DNA from: an uncultured Porphyromonadaceae bacterium | GTDB lineage: Bacteria; Bacteroidota; Bacteroidia; Bacteroidales; Muribaculaceae | DNA length: 64,000 bases | Direction: 5' to 3' | Assembly (NCBI GenBank): GCA_900555715.1 | Contig: USMC01000001.1 | Span: forward strand, 115,756-179,755 | Shown: positions 34,153 through 43,497 of the stretch, in pieces | How the letters are laid out: each line of letters starts with the position of its first letter | Position numbering within the stretch: position 1 is the stretch's first letter | The notes under the pieces: model-generated | Told to the model about the DNA's origin: nothing | Seen by the model: the letters and a program-made list of their open reading frames with translations, nothing else | Database searches by the model: none | Position numbers and translations under genes: made by a program

Positions 34153-35316
34153 ATGTCACGTTTCCTTATTCTATTACTATGTGCTTTTCTGTGCCTCGGC
34201 GTCCGCGCCAGCGGCGATGAAGCTCTTCCTTTCAGTATCGATTCCCTGCCGCGCGAGATTCTTTCGGGTCCGCAGAGCCACGGTCATGTGCAGGGTATCG
34301 TGGTCGACACGGAGAACAAAGCTGTCTATTTTTCTTTCACCACCTTCCTGCTCAAAACCGATTTCAACGGCAATCCCGTCGGGAGTGTCAACGGTCTGAC
34401 GGGGCATTTGGGTTGCCTTACCTTCGACCGCGGTGCTAACCGCATCTACGGTTCGCTCGAATATAAAAACGACGCCATCGGAAAAGGTATCCTCCGCAAC
34501 ACATCGCAAGAAGGAGCTACAAACCGCGACGGATTCTATATCGCCATCTTCGACGCCTCTAAGATCAACCGCATGGACATGGATGCGGAAGCCGACAGCG
34601 TGATGACGACGGTCTATCTCCGCGAAGTCGTCGACGACTATCTTGCCACAGTCGATGCCGGCGGACGCACGGTAGAGCACCGCTGGGGCTGCTCGGGCAT
34701 CGACGGCGTCACTTTCGCGCCCGCTCCGGGCAGCAAGAACCGCGACAAGCTCTTCCTTCATGTCGCTTATGGCATCTACGCCGATACTACGCGCACCGAC
34801 AACGACCATCAGGTGATTCTTGCCTACGACACGCGCGACTGGCGCCGGTATGAAACACCGCTCAATCAGAGCCGTCCGCACACTAACGGTCCGCGCAAGC
34901 CTGCGCACAAATATTTTGTCTACACAGGCAATACCACATACGGAATCCAGAATCTTGCCTACGACCCGCATAGCGGCGACTGGTTTGCCGCTGTCTATAA
35001 AGGTGTCAAGCGCGGTATGCCCAACTACGACCTTTATGTTGTCGACGGCAGTGCCAAGGCTGTAAAAAAGAATATTGCGGGCAGCTACGAAACCTGCAAG
35101 GGCGAACAGTTGTTGCTCAAAGACGCCGGTCTGCTCGACGAGACGACCGGTCTGCGAGGCTGGCGCTTCCGCTATGGCGCTACCGGCATCTGCCCCATAG
35201 GCGGCGGATATTTCTACATCTCGCAGAACTACAAAATCGACCGCCGTCAGGCATCGCGCCTGCGCCTCTACCGCTGGACCGGTGACGCCTCGTCCCCCTT
35301 CGAAGAGGTGGAATAA
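34153..35316 (+). CDS. Secreted propeller-like protein between sigma factor and FecR
   Basis: The 387-residue protein has a signal peptide (MSRFLILLLCAFLCLGVRA). The mature chain reads as a beta-propeller: GHVQGIVVDTENKAVYFSFTT, HLGCLTFDRGANRIYGSLEYK, GIQNLAYDPHSGDWFAAVYKG and FRYGATGICPIGGGYFYIS are repeat-like blades. No catalytic residues are recognisable. Position in the operon between the sigma gene and FecR, with an intrinsic terminator right behind it, is unusual. It might bind substrate or act on the regulatory step. The lipoprotein at 48634-49758 has a similar overall look. Confidence 0.75.
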   Translation: MSRFLILLLCAFLCLGVRASGDEALPFSIDSLPREILSGPQSHGHVQGIVVDTENKAVYFSFTTFLLKTDFNGNPVGSVNGLTGHLGCLTFDRGANRIYGSLEYKNDAIGKGILRNTSQEGATNRDGFYIAIFDASKINRMDMDAEADSVMTTVYLREVVDDYLATVDAGGRTVEHRWGCSGIDGVTFAPAPGSKNRDKLFLHVAYGIYADTTRTDNDHQVILAYDTRDWRRYETPLNQSRPHTNGPRKPAHKYFVYTGNTTYGIQNLAYDPHSGDWFAAVYKGVKRGMPNYDLYVVDGSAKAVKKNIAGSYETCKGEQLLLKDAGLLDETTGLRGWRFRYGATGICPIGGGYFYISQNYKIDRRQASRLRLYRWTGDASSPFEEVE

Positions 35317-35349
35317 AAAGCAGTTTTGAAATAAACATAATTATATATT

Positions 35350-35384
35350 AGCTGTCAGTTTCGGCGACTGACAGCTGTTTTTTT
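35350..35384 (+). terminator. Intrinsic terminator after the sigma-factor operon
   Basis: AGCTGTCAGT-TTCGGCG-ACTGACAGCT followed by GTTTTTTT: a perfect 10-bp stem and T-run. It separates sigma factor plus propeller gene from fecR. Confidence 0.9.
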
Positions 35385-35429
35385 GATATTTTTGGGCAAA
35401 ATGTGTAAAAATTTTTTAAGTTTGCTTTA

Positions 35430-35448
35430 GGGTAGCCGCAGCTTTGTG
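35430..35448 (+). promoter_or_regulatory. Candidate ECF-dependent promoter before fecR
   Basis: A T-rich tract is followed by TTTAGGGTAGCC and CTTTGTGG, ending 33 nt before the fecR ATG. The usual TAnnTTTG box is absent. A GGGTA-type element after a T-tract is what I recall upstream of FecR-SusC units in Bacteroides; that it is read by the sigma factor encoded just before is inference. Confidence 0.4.
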
Positions 35449-35481
35449 GAACTTATTTAAACGGCGACCCCAATAAATGCC

Positions 35482-36426
35482 ATGACACAGGAAAGACTAT
35501 ACAAGTATCTACGTGGTGAGACCACCGGTGCAGAGCGTGAGCAAATCATATCTTGGCTCAACGCTTCGCCTGAGAACATGCAGACATTCCGGACCCTCCG
35601 GAGCGTCTACGACGCCATACTGTGCGGAAAAGAGGATCTGAAACTCGACCCTAAGGTCACCAGGCGCCCGTCGCGCTTTGCCCGCCGCCTCAGATATGCG
35701 GCGGCTGCGGCGGTTATGGCGCTCTTCGCCGGTCTGTCGGCACAGATGTATCTCAACCGTCCGGAGCCCGTTGTCGTATCGCGCGGCAGCGTCGATGTTA
35801 TCGCTACCGGTCCCGGTCAGCGCTCCGAACTTACCCTTGCCGACGGCACGCATGTCTGGCTGGGTTCCAACTCGAAACTTCACCTGTCGCCCGACGGCGA
35901 CTCGCGCCGTGTGGCACTCCGCGGCGAAGCATTTTTCAATGTCTCCAAAGACAGTCTGAATCCGTTCATAGTCGATGCCGGCGGAAGAAGTGTCACAGTC
36001 TACGGCACAGAATTCAATGTCAGCTCCTATCCCGGTTCCGACGAGATGAGTGTCCAGCTTTATCGCGGTTCTGTCGCAGTGACAGACTCAGCACGTGCGC
36101 GCACCGTGGCACTTGTCCCCGGGCAGCAAGTTTGTTTTACTCCGAAAGACTTTTGCGTCAACGAATTCGACACTATCGAGGGCTCGCCGCTATGGATACG
36201 CGGTATCCATGCATTCCAGAACAGTACATACACCGAAATACTGAGCACGATGAGTCTCGTTTTCGATGTCCGTCTCACCGTCCGCGGCAAATGGGCGCAC
36301 TCCCAGAGGTGCACAGGCAAATTCCACGAGGCGGACGGCGTTGAAAGCATGCTCGGCACATTGCAGACCATCAGAGACTTCAAATACGAATGGGATCCCG
36401 ACACACGACAACTTATCATACACTGA
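35482..36426 (+). CDS. FecR family anti-sigma factor
   Basis: Single-pass inner-membrane regulator, 314 residues. The N-terminal cytoplasmic part (MTQERLYKYLRGETTGAERE, helical) binds the sigma factor. The membrane helix is at about 72-90. The periplasmic FecR domain contains GQRSELTLADGTHVWLGSNS, RGEAFFNVSKD, VYGTEFNVSSY and LYRGSVAV. A C-terminal STN-like segment (ILSTMSLVFDVRLTVRG) should meet the SusC N-terminal domain. It stands 77 nt before susC and behind a terminator and probable ECF promoter. Confidence 0.94.
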   Translation: MTQERLYKYLRGETTGAEREQIISWLNASPENMQTFRTLRSVYDAILCGKEDLKLDPKVTRRPSRFARRLRYAAAAAVMALFAGLSAQMYLNRPEPVVVSRGSVDVIATGPGQRSELTLADGTHVWLGSNSKLHLSPDGDSRRVALRGEAFFNVSKDSLNPFIVDAGGRSVTVYGTEFNVSSYPGSDEMSVQLYRGSVAVTDSARARTVALVPGQQVCFTPKDFCVNEFDTIEGSPLWIRGIHAFQNSTYTEILSTMSLVFDVRLTVRGKWAHSQRCTGKFHEADGVESMLGTLQTIRDFKYEWDPDTRQLIIH

Positions 36427-36502
36427 CCTGCTCCTAAAACAATCATTATCTAAACGACAACACACAGAACAACAAACATTTTTATCAACATAAATAAACC
36501 TT

Positions 36503-39500
36503 ATGTCTTTATCCATCCATCAAACCAGACTCCTGCTGTTTATGCTTCTGGCTTTTGCAGCGACAGGACTCCGGGCGCAGAATAAGCCGGTGACTCTCAA
36601 GGTCAGCGACGCCCCGATAAGTTCTGTTCTCTCCCAGATCGAGCAGCAGACAGGCTATCTCTTCGTATACAACGAGGCAGATGTCGACATCAAGCGCAAC
36701 GTGAGCTTCGACTATGTCAAGACGCCCACGAGTAAGATCCTTCAGGCTCTTTTCCCGAAAGAAACGAATACGGAATGGAAGCTCAAGGGACGCAACATCA
36801 CAATTACCAAAAAAGCAACAGCACAGCCCAAGACAAAAGGCGGCAAGCGCCCTGTTTCGGGTACTGTTAAGGATGGCAAAGACGGCGAACCGCTTATCGG
36901 CGCCGTCGTTCGTGTCCAGGGTGACGAGCGCAATGCCGTCATGGTCGATATTGATGGTAACTTCACCATCAATGTCGAAGACAAAGACGGCAAGGCGCCC
37001 GTGCTCGAAATCTCTTATGTCGGCTACAACCAGCGTGAGGTGCCCATCGGCGACCTGAGCTATATCGACGTCAACATGACAGGCGCGCACAACACTCTCG
37101 ACGAGGTCATTGTCGTCGGTTCGGGCACGCAGAAAAAGATTTCCGTGACTGGTTCTATCTCCACTGTCACCGGCAACGAACTCAAGATGCCCACCACGAC
37201 GCTCTCGCGTGCGCTCGGCGGCCGCATAGCAGGTGTCATCACCCGCCAGACATCAGGCGAGCCCGGTACAGGCGCCGACTTCTATATCCGCGGTATCTCA
37301 ACTTTCGGCGGTAAGGCTACACCGCTGATTCTTCTCGACGATGTCGAGATTTCGTCGTCCGACCTCGACTTTATCCCTGCCGAGAATATCGAGAGCTTCA
37401 CTGTCCTCAAGGATGCCTCCGCTACCGCCATTTATGGTGCGCGCGGTGCAAACGGCGTTATGATCATCACTACCAAGGGCGGCGAGTTCAACACAAAAAC
37501 GAAAATCAACGTCAACGTCGAGTCTGCTGTCAATTTCATCAGCAACTCTCCCGAATTTGTCGGTGCCGTCGACTTCATGAACACATACAACTGGGTCAAC
37601 GCTGCCCGTAACCCCGGCTCCGAGCCAATGTACAGCCAGGTGAAAATCGAGCGCACGGCGGCAGGCGTGAATCAGTACCTCTACCCCGATGTAAACTGGA
37701 AAAACGAGCTTCTCCGCGATGTGGCATGGCGTCAGCGCGCCAATCTCAACGTGAGCGGCGGCGGCAACAAGGCAAAATACTATATGTCGCTCGACGTGCA
37801 GCATGAGAACGGTCTGCAGAAAGCCGACCAGTTCAAATCGTGGAATAACAACCAGCAGGTCTACAACTACACCTTCCAGAACAACATATCCTACAAACTC
37901 ACCCCGACGACCAATCTGTCGCTGAACATGAACGCGCAGATCCGTCAGAAATCTAACCCTGACTTCGGTTCTGAGACTACTTTCGCGTGGCTGCGCAACA
38001 ACTGTAATCCTGTCGACTTCCCTGTCTACTACCCTGCAGGTCCAGATGGCGAACGCCGCTATGGTTCCAAGCGCGTGAGCTCCGGCTGGCTGCTCAACCC
38101 CAAGAGCGAAATCAGCCGCACACACTATCAGGAAAACACCAGCACCGTCAACTCCGTCGTGAAGCTCGACCAGCAGCTTGACTTCATTACCAAAGGTCTC
38201 AAGCTCAACGCATGGGTCAACTGGAAGACTTACGCCAAACGGTACATTCAGCAGAGCATCCAGCCCTATATGTGGTACTATGATGTTGTCGACGGCGTCG
38301 ACCCCGACATAGAGTTCGAACCCACAATCCAGAATCCCGATGCTAATCAGTTTATTAATGAGGCCGGTCCTACTCGCCAGAATGAGTCGACATTCGAGTT
38401 CCAGGCAAACCTCAACTGGGCACGCCGCTTCGGCGCCCACGATTTCACAGCCATGGTTATGTACCGTATGCGTGAATATCGCGGTGCAAAGGTGCTCCCC
38501 AACCGCAACCAGGGTCTTTCGGGCCGTATCACATATAACTACGATTACCGCTATCTCTTCGAATTCAACTTCGGCTACAACGGCACCGAACGTCTCGCAA
38601 AGGGACATCGCTTCGGTTTCTTCCCCGCAGCATCTATCGGCTGGGTTGTCAGCAACGAAGCTTTCTGGGAACCTATCAAGAAGACAGTCTCGAACCTCAA
38701 GATCCGCGGTTCATACGGTCTGGTAGGTTCCGACGACCTCGTAGGTCCTAACGGAACATACTTCCTCTACCGCGACCTTATCTATCAGAACAATCTCAAC
38801 TTCTGGTCGTGGGTAACAGGCGACGGCGACAACTCCTACACCGGCACCGGTCCTCTCATCCGTGCGTACGCACTCCCCGACATCGAATGGGAAAAGAGCC
38901 GCAAGCTCGACATCGGACTTGACATCACTCTGTGGAACCGCATGAACATGACCTTCGAGTACTTCCGCGAGAACCGCTACGACATCCTCATGGAGCGTGC
39001 ATCATGGCCCTGGGCACTCGGCTACGGTATGGCTATACCCTGGGCAAACATCGGCAAAGCCCGCAACGAAGGCGTCGAGTTCAGTCTCAACTACAACCAG
39101 CCCATCAATAAAGATCTGTCGATTTCAGTACAGGCTAACCTCACCTACGCACAGAATAAATATATCTACAAGGACGAGCCCAACTATAAATATCCCTGGC
39201 AGCAGGTTACGGGCACTCCCCTTGAGAACTACAGCCGCTTAGGCTATATTGCCGAAGGACTCTTCAAGTCGGAAGAGGAAATCGCCAACAGCCCCGAGCA
39301 GCAGCTCGGCTCCGGCAAGGTGATGGTGGGCGATATCAAATACCGCGACCTTAACGGCGACGGCAAGATCAACAGCGACGACAAGACCCTCATCTCCAAG
39401 TACGGTATCAATCCCCGTCTGATGTACGGTTTCGGCGCCACCATCAACTATAAGAAATGGGACTTCGGCTTTTTCTTCACCGGTTCGGCTCTGCGCAACG

Positions 39501-39871
39501 TCACTCTGCGCGACAAGCTTGACATCAAGATGAACAGCTACATGCAGAACCTCAATATCTACCAGTGGACCTACGACCATGCGTTCAATCCTGCCAAAGG
39601 CAACTTCGATGCTGAATATCCTCTGCCGGGCATTACCGACGCCGATATCTCCAACAACAACCAGCCGTCGACCTACTGGCTCCGCGATGCTTCCTACCTG
39701 CGCCTGCGTAGCGTAGAACTCGGATGGTCGTTCAAGTACGGCCGCATCTATGCAAGCGGTCTGAACCTCCTTTGCTTCAGCGGTTTCAAAATCTGGGACC
39801 CCGAGCTTGCAAACCCCTCCAAGTATCCGCTGCAGAAGACCGTCAACCTCGGCGTACAGTTCAATCTCTAA
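36503..39871 (+). CDS. susC: SusC/RagA-family TonB-dependent receptor with STN signalling domain
   Basis: Outer-membrane importer of 1122 residues. Signal peptide to about 25 (LRAQ), STN domain about 28-100 (VTLKVSDAPISSVLSQIEQQ), carboxypeptidase-regulatory-like domain about 115-195 (VSGTVKDGKDGEPLIGAVV), the TonB-box-like segment LDEVIVVGSGTQKK, plug (GVITRQTSGEPGTGADFYIRG), then the beta-barrel with DLNGDGKINSDDK near the end. The STN domain marks it as a transducer that talks to the FecR protein encoded just upstream. It pairs with the SusD gene 31 nt downstream. Confidence 0.95.
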   Translation: MSLSIHQTRLLLFMLLAFAATGLRAQNKPVTLKVSDAPISSVLSQIEQQTGYLFVYNEADVDIKRNVSFDYVKTPTSKILQALFPKETNTEWKLKGRNITITKKATAQPKTKGGKRPVSGTVKDGKDGEPLIGAVVRVQGDERNAVMVDIDGNFTINVEDKDGKAPVLEISYVGYNQREVPIGDLSYIDVNMTGAHNTLDEVIVVGSGTQKKISVTGSISTVTGNELKMPTTTLSRALGGRIAGVITRQTSGEPGTGADFYIRGISTFGGKATPLILLDDVEISSSDLDFIPAENIESFTVLKDASATAIYGARGANGVMIITTKGGEFNTKTKINVNVESAVNFISNSPEFVGAVDFMNTYNWVNAARNPGSEPMYSQVKIERTAAGVNQYLYPDVNWKNELLRDVAWRQRANLNVSGGGNKAKYYMSLDVQHENGLQKADQFKSWNNNQQVYNYTFQNNISYKLTPTTNLSLNMNAQIRQKSNPDFGSETTFAWLRNNCNPVDFPVYYPAGPDGERRYGSKRVSSGWLLNPKSEISRTHYQENTSTVNSVVKLDQQLDFITKGLKLNAWVNWKTYAKRYIQQSIQPYMWYYDVVDGVDPDIEFEPTIQNPDANQFINEAGPTRQNESTFEFQANLNWARRFGAHDFTAMVMYRMREYRGAKVLPNRNQGLSGRITYNYDYRYLFEFNFGYNGTERLAKGHRFGFFPAASIGWVVSNEAFWEPIKKTVSNLKIRGSYGLVGSDDLVGPNGTYFLYRDLIYQNNLNFWSWVTGDGDNSYTGTGPLIRAYALPDIEWEKSRKLDIGLDITLWNRMNMTFEYFRENRYDILMERASWPWALGYGMAIPWANIGKARNEGVEFSLNYNQPINKDLSISVQANLTYAQNKYIYKDEPNYKYPWQQVTGTPLENYSRLGYIAEGLFKSEEEIANSPEQQLGSGKVMVGDIKYRDLNGDGKINSDDKTLISKYGINPRLMYGFGATINYKKWDFGFFFTGSALRNVTLRDKLDIKMNSYMQNLNIYQWTYDHAFNPAKGNFDAEYPLPGITDADISNNNQPSTYWLRDASYLRLRSVELGWSFKYGRIYASGLNLLCFSGFKIWDPELANPSKYPLQKTVNLGVQFNL

Positions 39872-39902
39872 TCTCTCCAAACACCTGTAATAAGCACATT
39901 AT

Positions 39903-41912
39903 ATGAAAATCAAGAATATAATCATAACAGCCGCCGTTGCCGCATCAATGGGCATGGGCACCGCGTCGTGCGACTATCTCGACGTTGTGCCTGTGGAGAC
40001 TCCTTCGGTCGACAACACCATGGACAACTACACGCAGGCTCTTGGCTCACTCTACGTCTGCTATCGCGGCATCACTCAGCCTATGGCCTCCGACTGGCGT
40101 CAGGGCTTCAACACTACCTACGGTCAGCCTCTGCCCGGCAATATCCTCAACGACTTCACCACGAGCACCGACGAATGGATGCTCGACGACGTACAGATGA
40201 ACCAGGCACCCCTTGCCCGCGCCCTCTACGCCAACTCAATATCGAGCTCGAACAATCTCAACGATTATAAGATCTACTCGATACGCCTCGCCAATGTCTT
40301 CCTTTTCCTTGAAAAGCTCGACCAGCTGGGCATTCCCCGCGGTATTGTTTCAATCGAGGAAGCAAATCAATGGAAGGCAGAGTGCAAGTTCATGATCGCC
40401 TACTATCATTATTGTCTCCTGCGCCGTTTCGGTCCTATAGCCATAGTTCCCGAGCGTCTGCCGATGAACACTGCCATCAGCCAGTTCCCCGGCCGTATGC
40501 ACTACGACTACTGCGTCGACGAAATCTGCAAGTGGCTCGACGAGGCTGCCGAAGTTCTGCCCGCACGCCGCAGCGGTTCCGAGACGGGTCGCGCCACATC
40601 GACAATATGCAAGGCTCTCAAAGCCCGCATCCTCCTCTATGCAGCTTCGCCACTCTTTAACGGTAAGTTCCCCTTCCCGGCATGGAAGAACAAGGTGGAG
40701 ACTCCCGGATACGGTTATGAGCTCGTCAGCAAGGAATACGACCGCGAGAAGTGGGTGCGTGCAGCTAAGGCCAGCGAGGAAGCCCTCGCCCTTGCTATCG
40801 GCGACGGTCAGCGCTCGCTCTATGAAGGCGGCAGCGCCGAGCAGGGTGCAATGGTACGTGCCAGTGACTTCCCCGTGGACAACATCGACGAAAACTTCAT
40901 CCGTAAAGTACTTGTGATGCGCAACGTCATATGCGCAAAGGAAAGCGAAGGCAACCACGAGCACATCTGGACATGTGTCGACCTTACTGCCGGTACCGCT
41001 TCCATGTACCGCTACCGCATTCCGCACAATGTCGTTCCTAAGTCGTCGTCGCTTCCCGAAGGCTATATCTACGGCTACAACAACATCGGTGTGACACTTC
41101 CGTTCTCCAACAAGTTCTTAACCGTGAACGGTCTCCAGCCTACCAATGACCCCGATTTCACCAAAGAAGCCGACTGGTTCAAGTCGGCAGGATATTCCGA
41201 CCAGGGCACACACCTCCGCTCGCATATCATCCGCCTCTTCGCCAATCGCGAGCCGCGCTTCTACGCATGGCTCATGTTCGACGGCGGCACAGCCGGTACA
41301 CTTCTTTATAACGGTGAGCGCCCCGCATACATCAACTACCTTTCACGTACCGACCAGGGCTATACTTCCGCTACTCCGCGCGACTATTGCCCCACCGGCA
41401 TCGGCAACCAGAAATGGGTAGACCCCAAGGCGAATGTGACACTTCTTGGCAAAGAGAACTTCTTCTATGCTCCGCGTCCGATGATACGCCTTGCCGAGCT
41501 TTACCTCAACCTTGCAGAATGCTATGCCGAGCTCGGAGAGACTACCAAGGCTCTCGACAACATCAACATCATCCGTCGTCGTGCCGGCGCCACCGAGCTC
41601 ACTGCCGACATGGTGACACGCAGCGGACAGTCGCTCGTGGAATGGGCACGTAACGAACGCTCCGTCGAGCTGTTCGACGAGATGCACCGCTACTTCGACA
41701 TCCGCCGCTGGTGCCAGGGCGAAGTCATTGCAAACGGCAAACGCATAGGTCTGAACGCTCACGTCGAGAACCCCACGTTCGCCGAGTTCAATAAAGTCAC
41801 ACCGGTCAACAGCTCGCATGTCTACCAGTGGTCCGACCGCATGTACCTCTATCCTATCGACGCTGAAGAGCTGTACTCCAATCCGCAGTTCGTACAGTCG
41901 CCCGGTTATTAA
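39903..41912 (+). CDS. susD: SusD/RagB-family substrate-binding lipoprotein
   Basis: Surface lipoprotein lid of the SusC channel, 669 residues. Signal with lipobox GTASC then DYLDVVP, the classical SusD opening. The helical TPR-type scaffold is visible in WKAECKFMIAYYHYCLLRRFG, KALKARILLYAASPLFNG and RLAELYLNLAECYAELGETTKALDNINIIRRRAG, and the C-terminus carries ERSVELFDEMHRYFDIRRW. It is large for the family. It lies 31 nt after susC and 19 nt before the DUF1735-type gene. The ligand cannot be read from the sequence. Confidence 0.95.
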   Translation: MKIKNIIITAAVAASMGMGTASCDYLDVVPVETPSVDNTMDNYTQALGSLYVCYRGITQPMASDWRQGFNTTYGQPLPGNILNDFTTSTDEWMLDDVQMNQAPLARALYANSISSSNNLNDYKIYSIRLANVFLFLEKLDQLGIPRGIVSIEEANQWKAECKFMIAYYHYCLLRRFGPIAIVPERLPMNTAISQFPGRMHYDYCVDEICKWLDEAAEVLPARRSGSETGRATSTICKALKARILLYAASPLFNGKFPFPAWKNKVETPGYGYELVSKEYDREKWVRAAKASEEALALAIGDGQRSLYEGGSAEQGAMVRASDFPVDNIDENFIRKVLVMRNVICAKESEGNHEHIWTCVDLTAGTASMYRYRIPHNVVPKSSSLPEGYIYGYNNIGVTLPFSNKFLTVNGLQPTNDPDFTKEADWFKSAGYSDQGTHLRSHIIRLFANREPRFYAWLMFDGGTAGTLLYNGERPAYINYLSRTDQGYTSATPRDYCPTGIGNQKWVDPKANVTLLGKENFFYAPRPMIRLAELYLNLAECYAELGETTKALDNINIIRRRAGATELTADMVTRSGQSLVEWARNERSVELFDEMHRYFDIRRWCQGEVIANGKRIGLNAHVENPTFAEFNKVTPVNSSHVYQWSDRMYLYPIDAEELYSNPQFVQSPGY

Positions 41913-41931
41913 TTCTCAAAGCTAATCAACT

Positions 41932-43377
41932 ATGAACAAAATATTGACAATGCTCGCAGTTGCGACAGGCGCTATGGCGCTTGTTGCCTGCGACGAATAT
42001 GACGACCGCTATACGCCCGAATATGCGTCGGTGGTCCGTCTCGACCAGTCGGGCGAAGAAGCTGTCACCGTATGGTCCACCGCTCCCGAGACCAGCATTG
42101 ATGTGAAGATTCTCCGCAGCGGTCACAACATTGCGCAGAGCACCAATGCCGTTCTCCGCAGAATGACAGGCGAAGAGTGGGAGGAATATGCAGCTACCTA
42201 CGGTATGCGCAGCTACAACGTAATGCCCGACGCATGTGTGAGCTACAACGGCGAAGCCGGCAGCAAGCAGGCTGTCGTGCCCTTCGCTGCCGGACAGATA
42301 TCGGGCGATCTCACCGTTGAGCTCATCGCCGCCGAAGTCAAGGCTTTTCAGGAAAAGATAGAGACAACGGAGACGGCATCCGATGTGATGGTGCTTCCTC
42401 TTGTGCTCACTACCGACAACGGCTCTGTGCTAGAGGAGAACCGTTCCCTCATCCTTAATGTAACATATAAAAGCCCAGTGCTCAGCATGAGTCATGCCGG
42501 CTTCGAAAAAGCATATTGCTCGGCAAGCTCCGACCCATACGTGCGCGAGATCGCCATCAGCCTCGAACCCGAAGACAATCCCGGCGGCTTCACCGTCAGA
42601 CTCTCCAACAGTAAGAGCCTTCTTGACAGCTACAACGCTGCCAACGGCACTACTTACGAGCTTGTCAAGCCCGGCGCTCTCGAATACAGCCTCGACGGCG
42701 AGAATTGGAGCGACTGGGCAGACATGACGCTCGACTTCCCTGCCGGTGTCACTTCGAAATCGCTGAGTGTACGCATGAATCCTTCGAAGCTTCTGCCGAT
42801 GGACGCTATGGCTCTTGAGCTTACCGACCTTACTATCAACGCAGAAGTGCCCGCCGATAAATCGGCAAGCATCTTCGCTGTGGCAGTGAAACCGGCAAAT
42901 GTGAAAATCGCCACCGCCAACGTCAGCGCCAACAACGATGACGGCACACACAAAATCAAGAACCTCTTCGACGGTCGCGTGACATCGTTCTACCGTTCTG
43001 CCAACACCCCGCACGACGGCGATCCCGTCTATGGCTCGTATGTCGACATCAAGCTTCCGTCGGCAATGACATATTTTGCCTTCGACCTCACCAGCGCCGC
43101 TTCGAGCTACTCCGCAGCCGGCAATCCCAACGAAGTGCATCTCTATGGTTCGACCGACGGTGTGAACTGGGAGAAATTCGCAGAAATCACAGACATGCAG
43201 CAGGAATTCACCGGTGCCGGCAAGACGGCTTCCTTCGGCAATTTCTGCTCATCGAAGGCTGTCAGCTACATACGCTGGGCTGTTATCAAAGCAGGCTCCA
43301 CGGGCGACGCTGACCTCCGAGAAGCAAACACATCGGCTTTCTGGGCTGCCACACACCTGAAGGTCTACGGAAAATAA
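41932..43377 (+). CDS. DUF1735-type surface lipoprotein with C-terminal F5/8 type C (discoidin-like) domain
   Basis: The 481-residue lipoprotein has lipobox LVACDEYDD. Two DUF1735-like modules cover about residues 25-310 (ASVVRLDQSGEEAVTVWSTA, SYNVMPDACVSYN, LLDSYNAANGTTYELVKPG). A discoidin-like beta-sandwich covers about 320-480 (KIKNLFDGRVTSFYRSAN, GSYVDIKLPSAMTYFAFDLT, ATHLKVYGK). This layout fits the surface glycan-binding protein usually encoded third behind SusC/SusD. It probably sits on the cell surface and helps capture the substrate. Confidence 0.85.
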   Translation: MNKILTMLAVATGAMALVACDEYDDRYTPEYASVVRLDQSGEEAVTVWSTAPETSIDVKILRSGHNIAQSTNAVLRRMTGEEWEEYAATYGMRSYNVMPDACVSYNGEAGSKQAVVPFAAGQISGDLTVELIAAEVKAFQEKIETTETASDVMVLPLVLTTDNGSVLEENRSLILNVTYKSPVLSMSHAGFEKAYCSASSDPYVREIAISLEPEDNPGGFTVRLSNSKSLLDSYNAANGTTYELVKPGALEYSLDGENWSDWADMTLDFPAGVTSKSLSVRMNPSKLLPMDAMALELTDLTINAEVPADKSASIFAVAVKPANVKIATANVSANNDDGTHKIKNLFDGRVTSFYRSANTPHDGDPVYGSYVDIKLPSAMTYFAFDLTSAASSYSAAGNPNEVHLYGSTDGVNWEKFAEITDMQQEFTGAGKTASFGNFCSSKAVSYIRWAVIKAGSTGDADLREANTSAFWAATHLKVYGK

Positions 43378-43388
43378 TCTGGTTGGTT

Positions 43389-43431
43389 CCGGAATGAATT
43401 CATCTCCGCAAAAGGAGATGGATTCTTCCGG
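43389..43431 (+). terminator. Long hairpin between the DUF1735 gene and the type IX-tailed protein gene
   Basis: CCGGAA-t-GAATtCATCTCC pairs with GGAGATGgATTCTTCCGG around GCAAAA: about 18 pairs with one bulge and one G-T pair. No T-run follows. It may be a terminator, an attenuator or an mRNA end protecting the susCD message. Confidence 0.6.
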
Positions 43432-43497
43432 AGTTACAGCTTTGAACAGAATAATATCAGTCAACAAAATACAGTTTACTTTAATTTCTAATTTCTT

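Noticed and set aside
37298..38608. 436-residue minus-strand frame across susC
   Set aside because: Shadow of susC; no promoter or family features.
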